Below are positions 5,841-12,828 of a stretch of DNA of 12,828 bases, in pieces. This DNA comes from Bacteroidales bacterium (GTDB taxonomy: Bacteria; Bacteroidota; Bacteroidia; Bacteroidales; UBA7960). The position numbers were made by a program, and so were the translations under genes. A model generated the notes under the pieces. The model searched no databases. It worked only from the letters and a program-made list of their open reading frames with translations, and was not told where the DNA came from. Each line of letters opens with the position of its first letter. Position 1 is the stretch's first letter. The stretch covers positions 1 to 12,828 of the forward strand of contig PWNO01000170.1 in the NCBI GenBank assembly GCA_003557765.1, in the 5' to 3' direction.

Positions 5841-8840
5841 ATGCGGAGTTTTCTGGTTTTAGGGATACACTTTACCCTTTTAATATTGATTTTTTTTCTG
5901 CTGGCGCCAGGCACACATTCCAGTGGAAAGGTCACAGGCTCAACACAAGAATGCCCTTTCAGCACACCCTGGGTTGACTCGGTTTTTCATTCACTCACCC
6001 TTGAGGAAAGGATTGGCCAGCTGTTGATGATCCGGGTGCATACTGACAGGGATGAAGCCTATTATGACAGCATCGTGCGCCTGGTGAAAGATTATAACCT
6101 GGGTGGTGCTGCCTTTTTCCGTGGTTATCCCACCGAGCAGGTGTTGGTCACCAACCGGATGCAAAGCCAGGCCAAAACACCACTGCTCATTGCCATGGAT
6201 GCAGAATGGGGGCCAGCCATGCGGCTTGACAGCATAGATGCTTTTCCCAGGCAAATGGCGCTGGGCGCCATCCAGGACAACGACCTGGTTTATAAAATGG
6301 GAAAAGAAATCGGCAGACAGTTAAACCGCCTGGGGGTGCATATTAACTTTGCTCCGGTGGTTGACGTGAACAATAATGCGGAGAACCCTGTGATCAATTT
6401 CCGCGCTTTTGGCGAGGACCCGCGGCAGGTGGCAGAAAAAGGGCTTGCATACATGCACGGACTGCAGGATGCAGGCATTATTGCCTGTGCCAAACATTTT
6501 CCGGGTCACGGCGATACCGACGCCGATTCACACCATACCCTGCCGCTGTTGCAACACCCATTTGAAGAAATTGAAGCGATTCACCTATACCCTTTCCGCA
6601 AATTGATGTCGCAGGGGTTAAATGCGATAATGATTGCCCACCTGGAAATGCCTTCCCTGGAGCCTGAACCGGAATTGGCATCCACCCTTTCACATAACAT
6701 CGTGACCAAATTGCTTCAGATGGAAATGGGTTTTAACGGGTTGGTGATCACCGATGCACTTGACATGCGCGGCGTAAGCGACTATTTTGAGCCGGGTGAA
6801 TTGGAGCTGCGCGCATTAATGGCTGGCAATGACATCCTGCTCCTGCCCGAGGATGTCCCCGCAGCCATACAGACGATCAATGATGCCATCCGGGATGGCA
6901 TCATTGATGAAGGACTGGTGAACAGGGCTTGTCGTAAGATCTTGTTCTTTAAAGAAAAGGCAGGCCTTGACCATTTCAGCTATACCTCACCGGCAAACAT
7001 AGTTGAAGACCTGAACAGCCCACACAACCAGGTGCTAAACAAGTCCCTTGTGGAGGCATCTTTGACACTGGTGCGTAATGAGGACCAGCTTTTGCCCGTA
7101 GAAGGCTTGACGGGAAAAAAGATTGCTGCACTGGCCATTGGTGATACGCCAGACAATGCTTTTCATCAGCGGCTAAAAAAATACGCTCCTGTTGCCACCT
7201 ATGGCATAGATAAATACCACAGTCCCATGCATGCTGCCCGCAAAATGGAGAAGTTGGGAGCTTACGACCTGGTGATCATTTCAGTACATGACAACAGCTT
7301 TTTCTTTTCCAGGAACTATGGCATCAATGGCAAGACCATCGGTCTAATAAACTCAATAGCCAGGCGGCAAAAGGTCATCCTGAGTTTGTTTGCTAACCCT
7401 TACAGCCTTGCTTTCTTCGAAGATGAAATTTTAGATACAGAAGCAATACTTCTGGCTTATCAGGAGGGTAAATTGTTTGAATTAGCTGCTGCTGAAGCCA
7501 TCTTTGGCGGCATTCAAATCACGGGCACCTTGCCGGTCGCTGCCGGAGCGCATTTTGCAAAAGCCACCGGAATTATAACCCCGGAACCGTCGCGTATTCG
7601 CTTTGGATATGCTGAAGAAGCAAGCATTCAGAGCCGTTTACTCGCACGGATCGATTCCATGGCCGTGAATGGCATTCGCAAAAAAGCCTATCCAGGGTGT
7701 CAGATCGCCATTATCAAGGATGGCATCATGATCTATCACAAAGCCTTTGGCCATCATACCTATGACAGCCTTGCCCCTGTTCTCATCACCGATTTATATG
7801 ACCTGGCCTCCATCACCAAAATTGCAGCCACTACCCCGGCGATCATGAAGCTTTACGAACAGGGACGCATCAGTCTGGATAACGGCTTAGGTAACTATGT
7901 ACCATGGATCAAAGGCTCAGGCATCCAGGACATCAGCATTAGGAAAATATTGACTCACCAGGGCCGGCTGCAACCCTGGATTCCTTTTTTCCAGGAGACA
8001 ATGGATGAAGATGGCAACCACCTGGAAGGGATCTATGATCATAAACCCTCAGAAGTATTTAGCCTGCAGGTCGCTGATGGCATGTTTATGCACAACAGCT
8101 ACCGGGACTCCATACTTTATAAGGTGATGGATGCCGTGCTGCTGGAAAAGCCCGGGTACCTTTACAGTGACCTGGGTTTTATCCTGCTTGCTGAACTGGT
8201 ATGGCATGTTACCGGACAGCGCCTGGATGACTATGTTAAAAATACATTTTATGATCCTATGGGACTGGCTTCCATGGGTTACAGGCCTCTTAACCGGATA
8301 GATGCAACACGAATCGTGCCTTCAGCACGCGACACCTTGTGGCGACAGCAGGTTGTTCACGGCCATGTGCACGATCCCGCTGCCGCCATGCTTGGCGGTA
8401 TAGCTGGTCATGCCGGTTTGTTTTCCAACGCCGGCGATTTGGCCAAATTGATGTACATGATTTTAAATGACGGCCATTATGGTGGAGATCAGTTTCTCGA
8501 CAGGAGCACCATCGGCTATTTTACCACAGCCCATTTTTCCAAAGAAAACAACAGAAGGGGATTGGGTTTTGATAAGCCCGCATTGGATTCCGGGTCCAGT
8601 GGGCCTGCAGCCGAAAGCGCATCGCCACTAAGCTTTGGCCATAGCGGATTTACCGGAACATACGTTTGGGCAGACCCCATGGAAGACCTGGTTTTTGTCT
8701 TCCTTTCCAACAGGACTTTCCCGGATCAAACAAACAGAACGCTCATCAAAAGAAATATCCGTACCGACATGATGCAGGAAATTTATCAGGCCATTCACCA
8801 TACCAGAATTCTTGAACATTTCTCTTCTGCCCGTGATTAA
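5841..8840 (+). CDS. Exported NagZ-type GH3 N-acetylglucosaminidase fused to beta-lactamase-fold hydrolase
   Basis: A 999-residue protein. Residues 4-22 form a hydrophobic export signal with no lipobox cysteine, so a periplasmic location is inferred. The GH3 catalytic barrel (about 45-370) carries the NagZ signature KHFPGHGDTDADSHH (218-232), whose D229-x-H231 pair is the NagZ-type general acid/base dyad. D305 in VITDALDM is the expected nucleophile. A GH3 second domain (about 400-570) follows, giving the two-domain plan of Bacillus NagZ. Residues about 600-990 are a beta-lactamase/AmiE-type (PF00144) domain: SITK with nucleophile S657 and K660, YSD at 775-777 in the YxN position, and HSG at 934-936 in the KTG position. 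The likely job is peptidoglycan fragment turnover: GlcNAc removal by the first half and, by analogy with AmiE, lactyl-peptide amide cleavage by the second. The second activity could instead be D-Ala-peptidase or esterase. The unknown membrane protein follows 18 bases later. Confidence 0.9.
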   Translation: MRSFLVLGIHFTLLILIFFLLAPGTHSSGKVTGSTQECPFSTPWVDSVFHSLTLEERIGQLLMIRVHTDRDEAYYDSIVRLVKDYNLGGAAFFRGYPTEQVLVTNRMQSQAKTPLLIAMDAEWGPAMRLDSIDAFPRQMALGAIQDNDLVYKMGKEIGRQLNRLGVHINFAPVVDVNNNAENPVINFRAFGEDPRQVAEKGLAYMHGLQDAGIIACAKHFPGHGDTDADSHHTLPLLQHPFEEIEAIHLYPFRKLMSQGLNAIMIAHLEMPSLEPEPELASTLSHNIVTKLLQMEMGFNGLVITDALDMRGVSDYFEPGELELRALMAGNDILLLPEDVPAAIQTINDAIRDGIIDEGLVNRACRKILFFKEKAGLDHFSYTSPANIVEDLNSPHNQVLNKSLVEASLTLVRNEDQLLPVEGLTGKKIAALAIGDTPDNAFHQRLKKYAPVATYGIDKYHSPMHAARKMEKLGAYDLVIISVHDNSFFFSRNYGINGKTIGLINSIARRQKVILSLFANPYSLAFFEDEILDTEAILLAYQEGKLFELAAAEAIFGGIQITGTLPVAAGAHFAKATGIITPEPSRIRFGYAEEASIQSRLLARIDSMAVNGIRKKAYPGCQIAIIKDGIMIYHKAFGHHTYDSLAPVLITDLYDLASITKIAATTPAIMKLYEQGRISLDNGLGNYVPWIKGSGIQDISIRKILTHQGRLQPWIPFFQETMDEDGNHLEGIYDHKPSEVFSLQVADGMFMHNSYRDSILYKVMDAVLLEKPGYLYSDLGFILLAELVWHVTGQRLDDYVKNTFYDPMGLASMGYRPLNRIDATRIVPSARDTLWRQQVVHGHVHDPAAAMLGGIAGHAGLFSNAGDLAKLMYMILNDGHYGGDQFLDRSTIGYFTTAHFSKENNRRGLGFDKPALDSGSSGPAAESASPLSFGHSGFTGTYVWADPMEDLVFVFLSNRTFPDQTNRTLIKRNIRTDMMQEIYQAIHHTRILEHFSSARD

Positions 8841-8858
8841 TTATTAAACTAAACAGAT

Positions 8859-9659
8859 ATGAAGAAAAACACGCTCTTTTGGATCATTGCGATTGTCATT
8901 ACCCTGCTAAGCTCTGTCTATACACGCATGACAGGCCCCACCAAGCCCGAACGCGGCCAGGTGGAAATAGCAGATGAAAACATCCGTTACAGGCTGATCA
9001 GAACATGGGATCAACCCAGCGATGCCCCGGTTAAGATCAAGGTAGAAAACAGGGACATCTACGGGTATTTTCGTTACAAACGCTACCCAAGTTTTGACCA
9101 ATGGGATACGTTGCACCTTGTCCGGGATAATAATCATTTAACAGCCTATATCCCTGAACAGCCAGCCGCCGGAAAAGTGATGTACCAAATCGTGCTTGAA
9201 AAAGAAGACGACAAAGCCACGCTGACAGAAGAACCCATCGTCATTCGTTTCAGGGATGCCGTTCCGGCCTGGGCCCTTACACCCCATATTATCTTCATGT
9301 TTGCTGCGATGTTGTTCAGCATGCGTGCAGGATTGGCTGCCCTTACAAAAGAAAAAACCTACCATTACGCTTTATGGACGATTGTTACACTTATCCTGGG
9401 TGGCCTGGTATTCGGACCGATTGTACAAAAATATGCCTTCGGTGACTGGTGGACGGGCTGGCCGTTCGGAACTGACCTTACGGATAATAAAACAGCGGTG
9501 TCATTTATTTTCTGGCTAATCGCATTTTTTAAAGTGAGAAGAGACCCCTTCCACAGGTCATGGGTGCTTCTTGCTGCCATCGTATTGTTTGTAGTTTATC
9601 TCATCCCACACAGCTTGCTCGGCTCTGAGATCGACTGGACACAGCAAAATCTCCAATAG
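8859..9659 (+). CDS. Conserved-looking membrane protein of unknown function
   Basis: A 266-residue protein not assigned to a named family here. One N-terminal membrane segment (about 6-22) is followed by about 110 polar residues (30-135) rich in predicted beta strands, for example VKIKVENRDIYGYFRYKRYP and TAYIPEQPAAGKVMYQIVLE. This suggests an extracytoplasmic beta-sandwich-like domain. Four further membrane segments follow at about 139-161, 170-190, 211-226 and 235-253. The loop between the third and fourth segments holds the densest motif, KYAFGDWWTGWPFGTDLTDNK (191-211), with aromatic and acidic residues that look conserved. A C-terminal PHSLLGSE (250-257) follows the last helix. It starts 18 bases after the NagZ-like gene and is probably co-transcribed with it, hinting at a role in envelope or wall-fragment metabolism. 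No enzyme motif was recognised. Confidence 0.8.
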   Translation: MKKNTLFWIIAIVITLLSSVYTRMTGPTKPERGQVEIADENIRYRLIRTWDQPSDAPVKIKVENRDIYGYFRYKRYPSFDQWDTLHLVRDNNHLTAYIPEQPAAGKVMYQIVLEKEDDKATLTEEPIVIRFRDAVPAWALTPHIIFMFAAMLFSMRAGLAALTKEKTYHYALWTIVTLILGGLVFGPIVQKYAFGDWWTGWPFGTDLTDNKTAVSFIFWLIAFFKVRRDPFHRSWVLLAAIVLFVVYLIPHSLLGSEIDWTQQNLQ

Positions 9660-9732
9660 CAACACAGGCAAGGGATACAGGCACACTTCCAGTTTTTTTC
9701 ATCAAAAACAAGGCTTGAGCAAGCTAAAGTTG

Positions 9733-9740
9733 TAAATTTG
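9733..9740 (+). promoter_or_regulatory. Promoter -7 element for parAB
   Basis: TAAATTTG matches the Bacteroidota -7 consensus TAnnTTTG at all fixed positions and lies 82 bases before the parA ATG, predicting a start near 9747. An imperfect dyad GCTTG-AG-CAAGC (9713-9724) lies just upstream where a -33 element or operator could be. No canonical TTTG occurs at the expected spacing. Confidence 0.5.
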
Positions 9741-9746
9741 CATTCA

Positions 9747-9762
9747 GGTTTCACGTGCTGAG
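9747..9762. promoter_or_regulatory. parS-like site overlapping the parAB start region
   Basis: Aligned to the bacterial parS consensus TGTTTCACGTGAAACA, bases 9748-9757 read GTTTCACGTG, an exact match to consensus positions 2-11 including the whole CACGTG core. The right outer arm (9758-9762) and the first base do not match, giving 10 of 16. It falls at the predicted transcription start of parAB, so ParB could bind it weakly and autoregulate the operon, or it could be a decayed centromere site. A full-strength parS was not seen in the window. Confidence 0.35.
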
Positions 9763-9821
9763 TATTTCAGATCGTGTCATTTTGTATTGCAACTTATTGA
9801 GCATTTAATACTTTTATTTCT

Positions 9822-10625
9822 ATGAGCAAAGTCATTGCAATTGCCAATCAAAAAGGAGGGGTCGGAAAAACGACCACAGCTATTAACCTTGCCGCAAGTA
9901 TGGCGATCCTGGAGTACAAAACATTGCTGATCGATGCAGACCCCCAGTCGAACGCCACTTCCGGTGTTGGAATAGACCCCAAACATGTAAAAACAAGCAT
10001 CTATGAAAGCATTATAGATGACGTGAACCCCAGCGATATCACTATACAAACAGATACACCCAACCTTTACCTTATTCCGGCACATATTGACCTGGTTGGG
10101 GCAGAGATTGAAATGATCAATATGCCCAACAGGGAGCAAATGATGCGCAAGGTGGTTGACAAGATAAAAGATCAATACGACTTTGTCATCATTGATTGTT
10201 CTCCATCCCTTGGGCTGGTCACTGTCAATGCACTCACGGCATCAGATTCTGTAATCGTCCCTGTGCAATGTGAGTATTTTGCCCTGGAAGGGCTAGGCAA
10301 ACTGCTCAACACCATTAAGATTGTGCAGTCGAGACTCAACACCAGGCTGGAAATCGAGGGGATTCTGCTGACGATGTATGATGCCCGTTTACGTCTGGCA
10401 AACCAGGTAGCTGAAGAGGTGAAACTGCACTTCCAGGATCTTGTTTTTGACACCGTCATCTACCGTAACATTAAGCTTGGAGAGGCACCCAGCTTTGGGG
10501 AAACCATCATCATGCATGATGCCGAGAGCCGTGGAGCATTAAACCACATTAACCTTGCCAGGGAGATCCTGCAAAACAACGGGATGACCAGGATCGAGGA
10601 AAAAGATAAAAAGGTACAGATATGA
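9822..10625 (+). CDS. parA: Chromosome partitioning ATPase ParA (Soj)
   Basis: This ParA/MinD-superfamily ATPase forms nucleoid-bound gradients that move ParB-parS complexes during chromosome segregation. The deviant Walker A motif KGGVGKTT (11-18) has signature lysine K11 and P-loop lysine K16. LLIDADPQSNAT (35-46) is the Walker A-prime segment, and FVIIDCSPSLG (121-131) is Walker B with D125. The 267-residue length and the absence of an N-terminal DNA-binding extension indicate the chromosomal Soj type rather than plasmid type Ia ParA. Its stop overlaps the parB start as ATGA, which implies translational coupling. It has its own -7 element and a parS-like site about 75 bases upstream. The ATG at 9822 begins four residues before the first beta strand, as in homologues. 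Confidence 0.96.
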   Translation: MSKVIAIANQKGGVGKTTTAINLAASMAILEYKTLLIDADPQSNATSGVGIDPKHVKTSIYESIIDDVNPSDITIQTDTPNLYLIPAHIDLVGAEIEMINMPNREQMMRKVVDKIKDQYDFVIIDCSPSLGLVTVNALTASDSVIVPVQCEYFALEGLGKLLNTIKIVQSRLNTRLEIEGILLTMYDARLRLANQVAEEVKLHFQDLVFDTVIYRNIKLGEAPSFGETIIMHDAESRGALNHINLAREILQNNGMTRIEEKDKKVQI

Positions 10626-11551
10626 GCGCCAAGAAGAAAGCTTTGGGAAAAGGATTGGGTGCCTTGCTAGATAGCACGGGTTTAGAGGCCCAGCCTACTT
10701 ATGACGTGGAAAAGGATCTGCTTCCCACAGGCACCATTGGCAAAGTGCCGATCGACATTATTGAGGCCAATCCGCACCAGCCCCGTGCCGACTTTGATGA
10801 AGATGCCCTGAATGACCTGGCGGCATCTATCAAGGAGCAAGGCGTTATTCAACCCATTACGGTGCGTAAGCTTGAAGACAGCAAGCTGCAACTCATTTCC
10901 GGAGAAAGACGTCTGAAGGCTGCCCGGCTGGCCGGACTCACTGACCTACCTGCATATATTGTAGCCGCTGATGAACATGCCATGCTGGAAATGGCAATTG
11001 TAGAGAACATCCAGCGAGAAAACCTCAACCCGGTTGAAATTGCACTCGGATACAAACAACTGATCCAGGATTATAAACTCACCCAGGAGTCGCTTAGTGA
11101 ACGCCTTGGAAAAAGTCGCCCCTCCATTGCCAACTACCTCCGGATCCTGAACCTGCCCGGTGAGGTCCAGTTAGGACTAAGACAGGAAATCATCAGCATG
11201 GGGCATGCTAAAGCCCTGTTGGCAATTGAAGAAGTACCCACGCTTTTGGAAGTCTACCAGGATACGATTGAACAAAACCTTTCGGTGAGGGAACTCGAAG
11301 AAGTGGTTAAACAGATTGTCAGTGATGAAAAAACCGATGAAGGAAGTCATCAAGGAAAAACATCATCACAGGAAAAGTCCCAAAAGCAAGGAATAACACA
11401 AGCACAAAAAACACTTCAGCAGGAACTGACAAAAAAATTGAATACCCGTATCAATATCAAAAACACAAAAGGAGGCAAAGGCAGTATTGTCATCAATTTT
11501 GACTCCCAGGAAGAGTTTGACCGCATAGTCAATGTGCTCAAAGACAGTTGA
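10622..11551 (+). CDS. parB: Chromosome partitioning protein ParB (Spo0J), CTP-dependent clamp
   Basis: ParB loads at parS, hydrolyses CTP and slides as a clamp while stimulating ParA. The first residues KKALGKGLGALL (5-16) are the basic ParA-activating motif. The N-terminal CTPase domain has NPHQPR (50-55), GERRLKAAR (94-102) and ENIQRENLNP (128-137), the three conserved boxes. A helix-turn-helix parS-reading domain follows (about 154-176, TQESLSERLGKSRPSIANYL). A charged, low-complexity Gln/Ser/Lys linker (about 233-262) leads to a C-terminal dimerisation domain (about 264-309). The 309-residue length is typical. It is coupled to parA by a 4-base overlap, and the next gene starts 29 bases downstream. 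Confidence 0.96.
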   Translation: MSAKKKALGKGLGALLDSTGLEAQPTYDVEKDLLPTGTIGKVPIDIIEANPHQPRADFDEDALNDLAASIKEQGVIQPITVRKLEDSKLQLISGERRLKAARLAGLTDLPAYIVAADEHAMLEMAIVENIQRENLNPVEIALGYKQLIQDYKLTQESLSERLGKSRPSIANYLRILNLPGEVQLGLRQEIISMGHAKALLAIEEVPTLLEVYQDTIEQNLSVRELEEVVKQIVSDEKTDEGSHQGKTSSQEKSQKQGITQAQKTLQQELTKKLNTRINIKNTKGGKGSIVINFDSQEEFDRIVNVLKDS

Positions 11552-11580
11552 TAAGCTCAACAGTGATATGTGCTGAACAT

Positions 11581-12204
11581 ATGAACCAAAAGTGTTTCCA
11601 AAGGAAACCTCGGATTATCGGACGAATACCGATCGGGCTTGCTGTACACATTCTTTTTTTTTTGATGGCTCCCACTACAGTGTACGCACAGCAAGCAACC
11701 ACTGATCCTGTCGGGCACAACAGTATTGAACACACAAAACCCCATGAACCTTCACCCGGCAGGGCAGCCATGCTGTCAGCCACATTTCCTGGCCTGGGGC
11801 AATTGTATAACCAAAAATACTGGAAAGCACCCATCATATATGCCGGTTTTGGCACCCTGGCCTACTTTATCGATTTTAACAACAGCAACTATAGGAAATG
11901 GCGTGAAGCCTGGATTGCCAGGGTAGATGGAAATCCGAACACCGTAGACGATTTCCCAATCTATTCAGATGCCGAATTGGAGCGTGCAATGAATTTCTAT
12001 CGCAGAAATTTGGAAATCACCTATGTACTTACGGCTGCACTGTACCTTTTAAACATCCTGGATGCCAGTGTGGATGCTCACCTTATGGCCTTTGACGTCG
12101 GAGAAGAACTGACGATGGGTCTGCATCCGGCAGCCTTTCCGTCAACAGTGGGTATGGGGCCAGCAGGACATCAGACGGGTCTGACCCTGAGAATTAACTT
12201 TTAA
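11581..12204 (+). CDS. DUF5683 domain membrane protein
   Basis: A 207-residue protein of the Bacteroidota DUF5683 type; function unknown. The N-terminus (about 15-37) is a signal peptide ending in VYAQQ after a hydrophobic IGLAVHILFFLM stretch. The defining block is RAAMLSATFPGLGQLYNQKYWK (about 61-82), followed by a membrane segment (about 84-98) and a second one (about 147-163) ending in DASVDAHL (161-168). The C-terminus ends LTLRINF, with a terminal aromatic and alternating pattern that is suggestive of, but not proof of, an outer-membrane strand. It sits between parB and dapB, the usual place for this family, probably co-transcribed from the parAB promoter. An in-frame TTG at 11548 would overlap the parB end; the ATG at 11581 is preferred because it leaves a normal signal peptide. 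Confidence 0.87.
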   Translation: MNQKCFQRKPRIIGRIPIGLAVHILFFLMAPTTVYAQQATTDPVGHNSIEHTKPHEPSPGRAAMLSATFPGLGQLYNQKYWKAPIIYAGFGTLAYFIDFNNSNYRKWREAWIARVDGNPNTVDDFPIYSDAELERAMNFYRRNLEITYVLTAALYLLNILDASVDAHLMAFDVGEELTMGLHPAAFPSTVGMGPAGHQTGLTLRINF

Positions 12205-12409
12205 CACAGCATTCAACCATGGTGAAGATTCCGTTGGCATAGGAAAAGAAATATTGACACCAAGGGGAGAAGTTAATGGGCACTGGGAGATGGGTGAAAG
12301 CGACAGGCACGGCGTTCTGGAAATGTGAATATTTTCAACCGGCTTAACCCACTAAATTACTGACTGTTTATATATTTCAACATGTTGGCAATATGTAAAA
12401 CCATAAAAT
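12205..12409 (+). other. Spacer between the DUF5683 gene and dapB
   Basis: These 205 bases hold no convincing gene. A purine-rich stretch lies at about 12245-12325. TATATTTC (12371-12378, one mismatch to TAnnTTTG) sits 31 bases before dapB and abuts a perfect palindrome CAACATGTTG (12378-12387). A dapB-specific promoter is possible but weak. The gap is longer than the others in this gene cluster (29 bases and a 4-base overlap). Confidence 0.3.
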
Positions 12410-12828
12410 ATGCAAATACAGAAAAAACTCAATGTGACCCTGATTGGTTATGGCAAAATGGGTAAGGCTGTAGAGGGCATGTTGCGGTCAAGACAACATC
12501 AAATTGCCACAATCATTGATCATGAAGATGATTGGGCCATAAAAAGGGATAAGATGGCAGAATCTGATGTGGCCATTGAATTTACCACCCCGGAGGCCGC
12601 TCCCGATAACGTCATGCGCTGTTTTTAACTGGATGTGCCAGTAGTTACGGGTACCACTGGCTGGCTCGACAAAATGACCCAGACGGTCAACTATTGCAAG
12701 AAACACGAGCACACCCTTTTTTATGCATCGAATTTCAGCATTGGGGTAAACATCTTTTTTGAACTGAATGCCAGGCTGGCTGGAATGCTGGCTGAAGCCA
12801 AGGGCTACAAGCCGGCCATCTCTGAGAC
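12410..12828 (+). pseudogene. dapB: 4-hydroxy-tetrahydrodipicolinate reductase, interrupted by in-frame TAA, 3' end outside window
   Basis: DapB reduces the dihydrodipicolinate precursor in the lysine/diaminopimelate pathway that feeds peptidoglycan. The N-terminal NAD(P)H Rossmann motif LIGYGKMGKAVEGML (11-25) and the FTTPEAA box (58-64) are clear. Codon 73 (12626-12628) is TAA. The same frame then continues open to the window end with further DapB landmarks: VPVVTGTTGW (76-85), YASNFSIGVNIFFELN (105-120) and KPAISE near the edge. No base is gained or lost, so a single substitution, probably from GAA (Glu) or another sense codon, explains the break. If the stop is real, translation yields 72 residues without substrate-binding or tetramerisation parts. 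Because dapB is normally essential and other genes here end in TAA, a sequencing or assembly error is at least as likely as true inactivation. Confidence 0.85.

Noticed and set aside
9692..9709. GTTTTT...AAAAAC repeat after the unknown membrane protein as a terminator
   Set aside because: The stem is only six mostly A-T pairs and no T tract follows it.
12378..12387. Perfect 10-base palindrome CAACATGTTG upstream of dapB as an operator
   Set aside because: About a dozen 10-base palindromes are expected by chance in a window this size. It is mentioned only as content of the spacer.
12626..12628. TAA in dapB as evidence of a reassigned genetic code
   Set aside because: The acyl-CoA synthetase, symporter, NagZ-like and DUF5683 frames all end at TAA at sensible C-termini, so TAA works as a stop in this genome.

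Overview
The window looks like a chromosomal segment from a member of the Bacteroidota. The support is the gene order parA - parB - DUF5683 membrane protein - dapB, which is characteristic of that phylum. Two near-perfect Bacteroidota-type -7 promoter elements (TAnnTTTG) sit in front of genes, Shine-Dalgarno sequences are mostly absent, and a long secreted GH3/beta-lactamase-fold fusion is present. Finer placement is inference: a fermentative or syntrophic environmental lineage would fit the ADP-forming acyl-CoA synthetase. No rRNA, tRNA, CRISPR array, insertion sequence or phage gene was seen.

Left part (1-4659, minus strand). Three tightly spaced genes read right to left: a fused ADP-forming acyl-CoA synthetase, a sodium:solute symporter, and a signal-peptide-bearing outer-membrane beta-barrel protein cut by the window edge. 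Gaps are 38 and 34 bases, so they probably form one operon. The set reads as a transport-and-metabolism module for a small carboxylate: outer-membrane pore, Na+-coupled inner-membrane carrier, and CoA ligase. The substrate and the net direction (uptake or excretion) cannot be read from the sequence.

Middle (4660-9659). A divergent intergenic region leads to nth (endonuclease III) on the plus strand. A structured-looking 290-base spacer and a perfect -7 element then precede a 999-residue exported protein. It joins a NagZ-type GH3 beta-N-acetylglucosaminidase to a serine beta-lactamase-fold hydrolase, resembling a single-chain NagZ plus AmiE for stepwise muropeptide breakdown. Eighteen bases later comes a multi-pass membrane protein of unknown function.

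Right part (9660-12828, plus strand). A promoter with a parS-like half site precedes parA and parB, which overlap by ATGA. A DUF5683 protein follows, then dapB, which runs off the window. dapB carries an in-frame TAA at codon 73, while clear DapB homology continues in the same frame on the far side. That nonsense codon in a normally essential gene is the most checkable anomaly here.

The middle and right genes share a theme of cell-wall turnover, diaminopimelate supply and chromosome segregation. Any functional coupling beyond gene order is inference.
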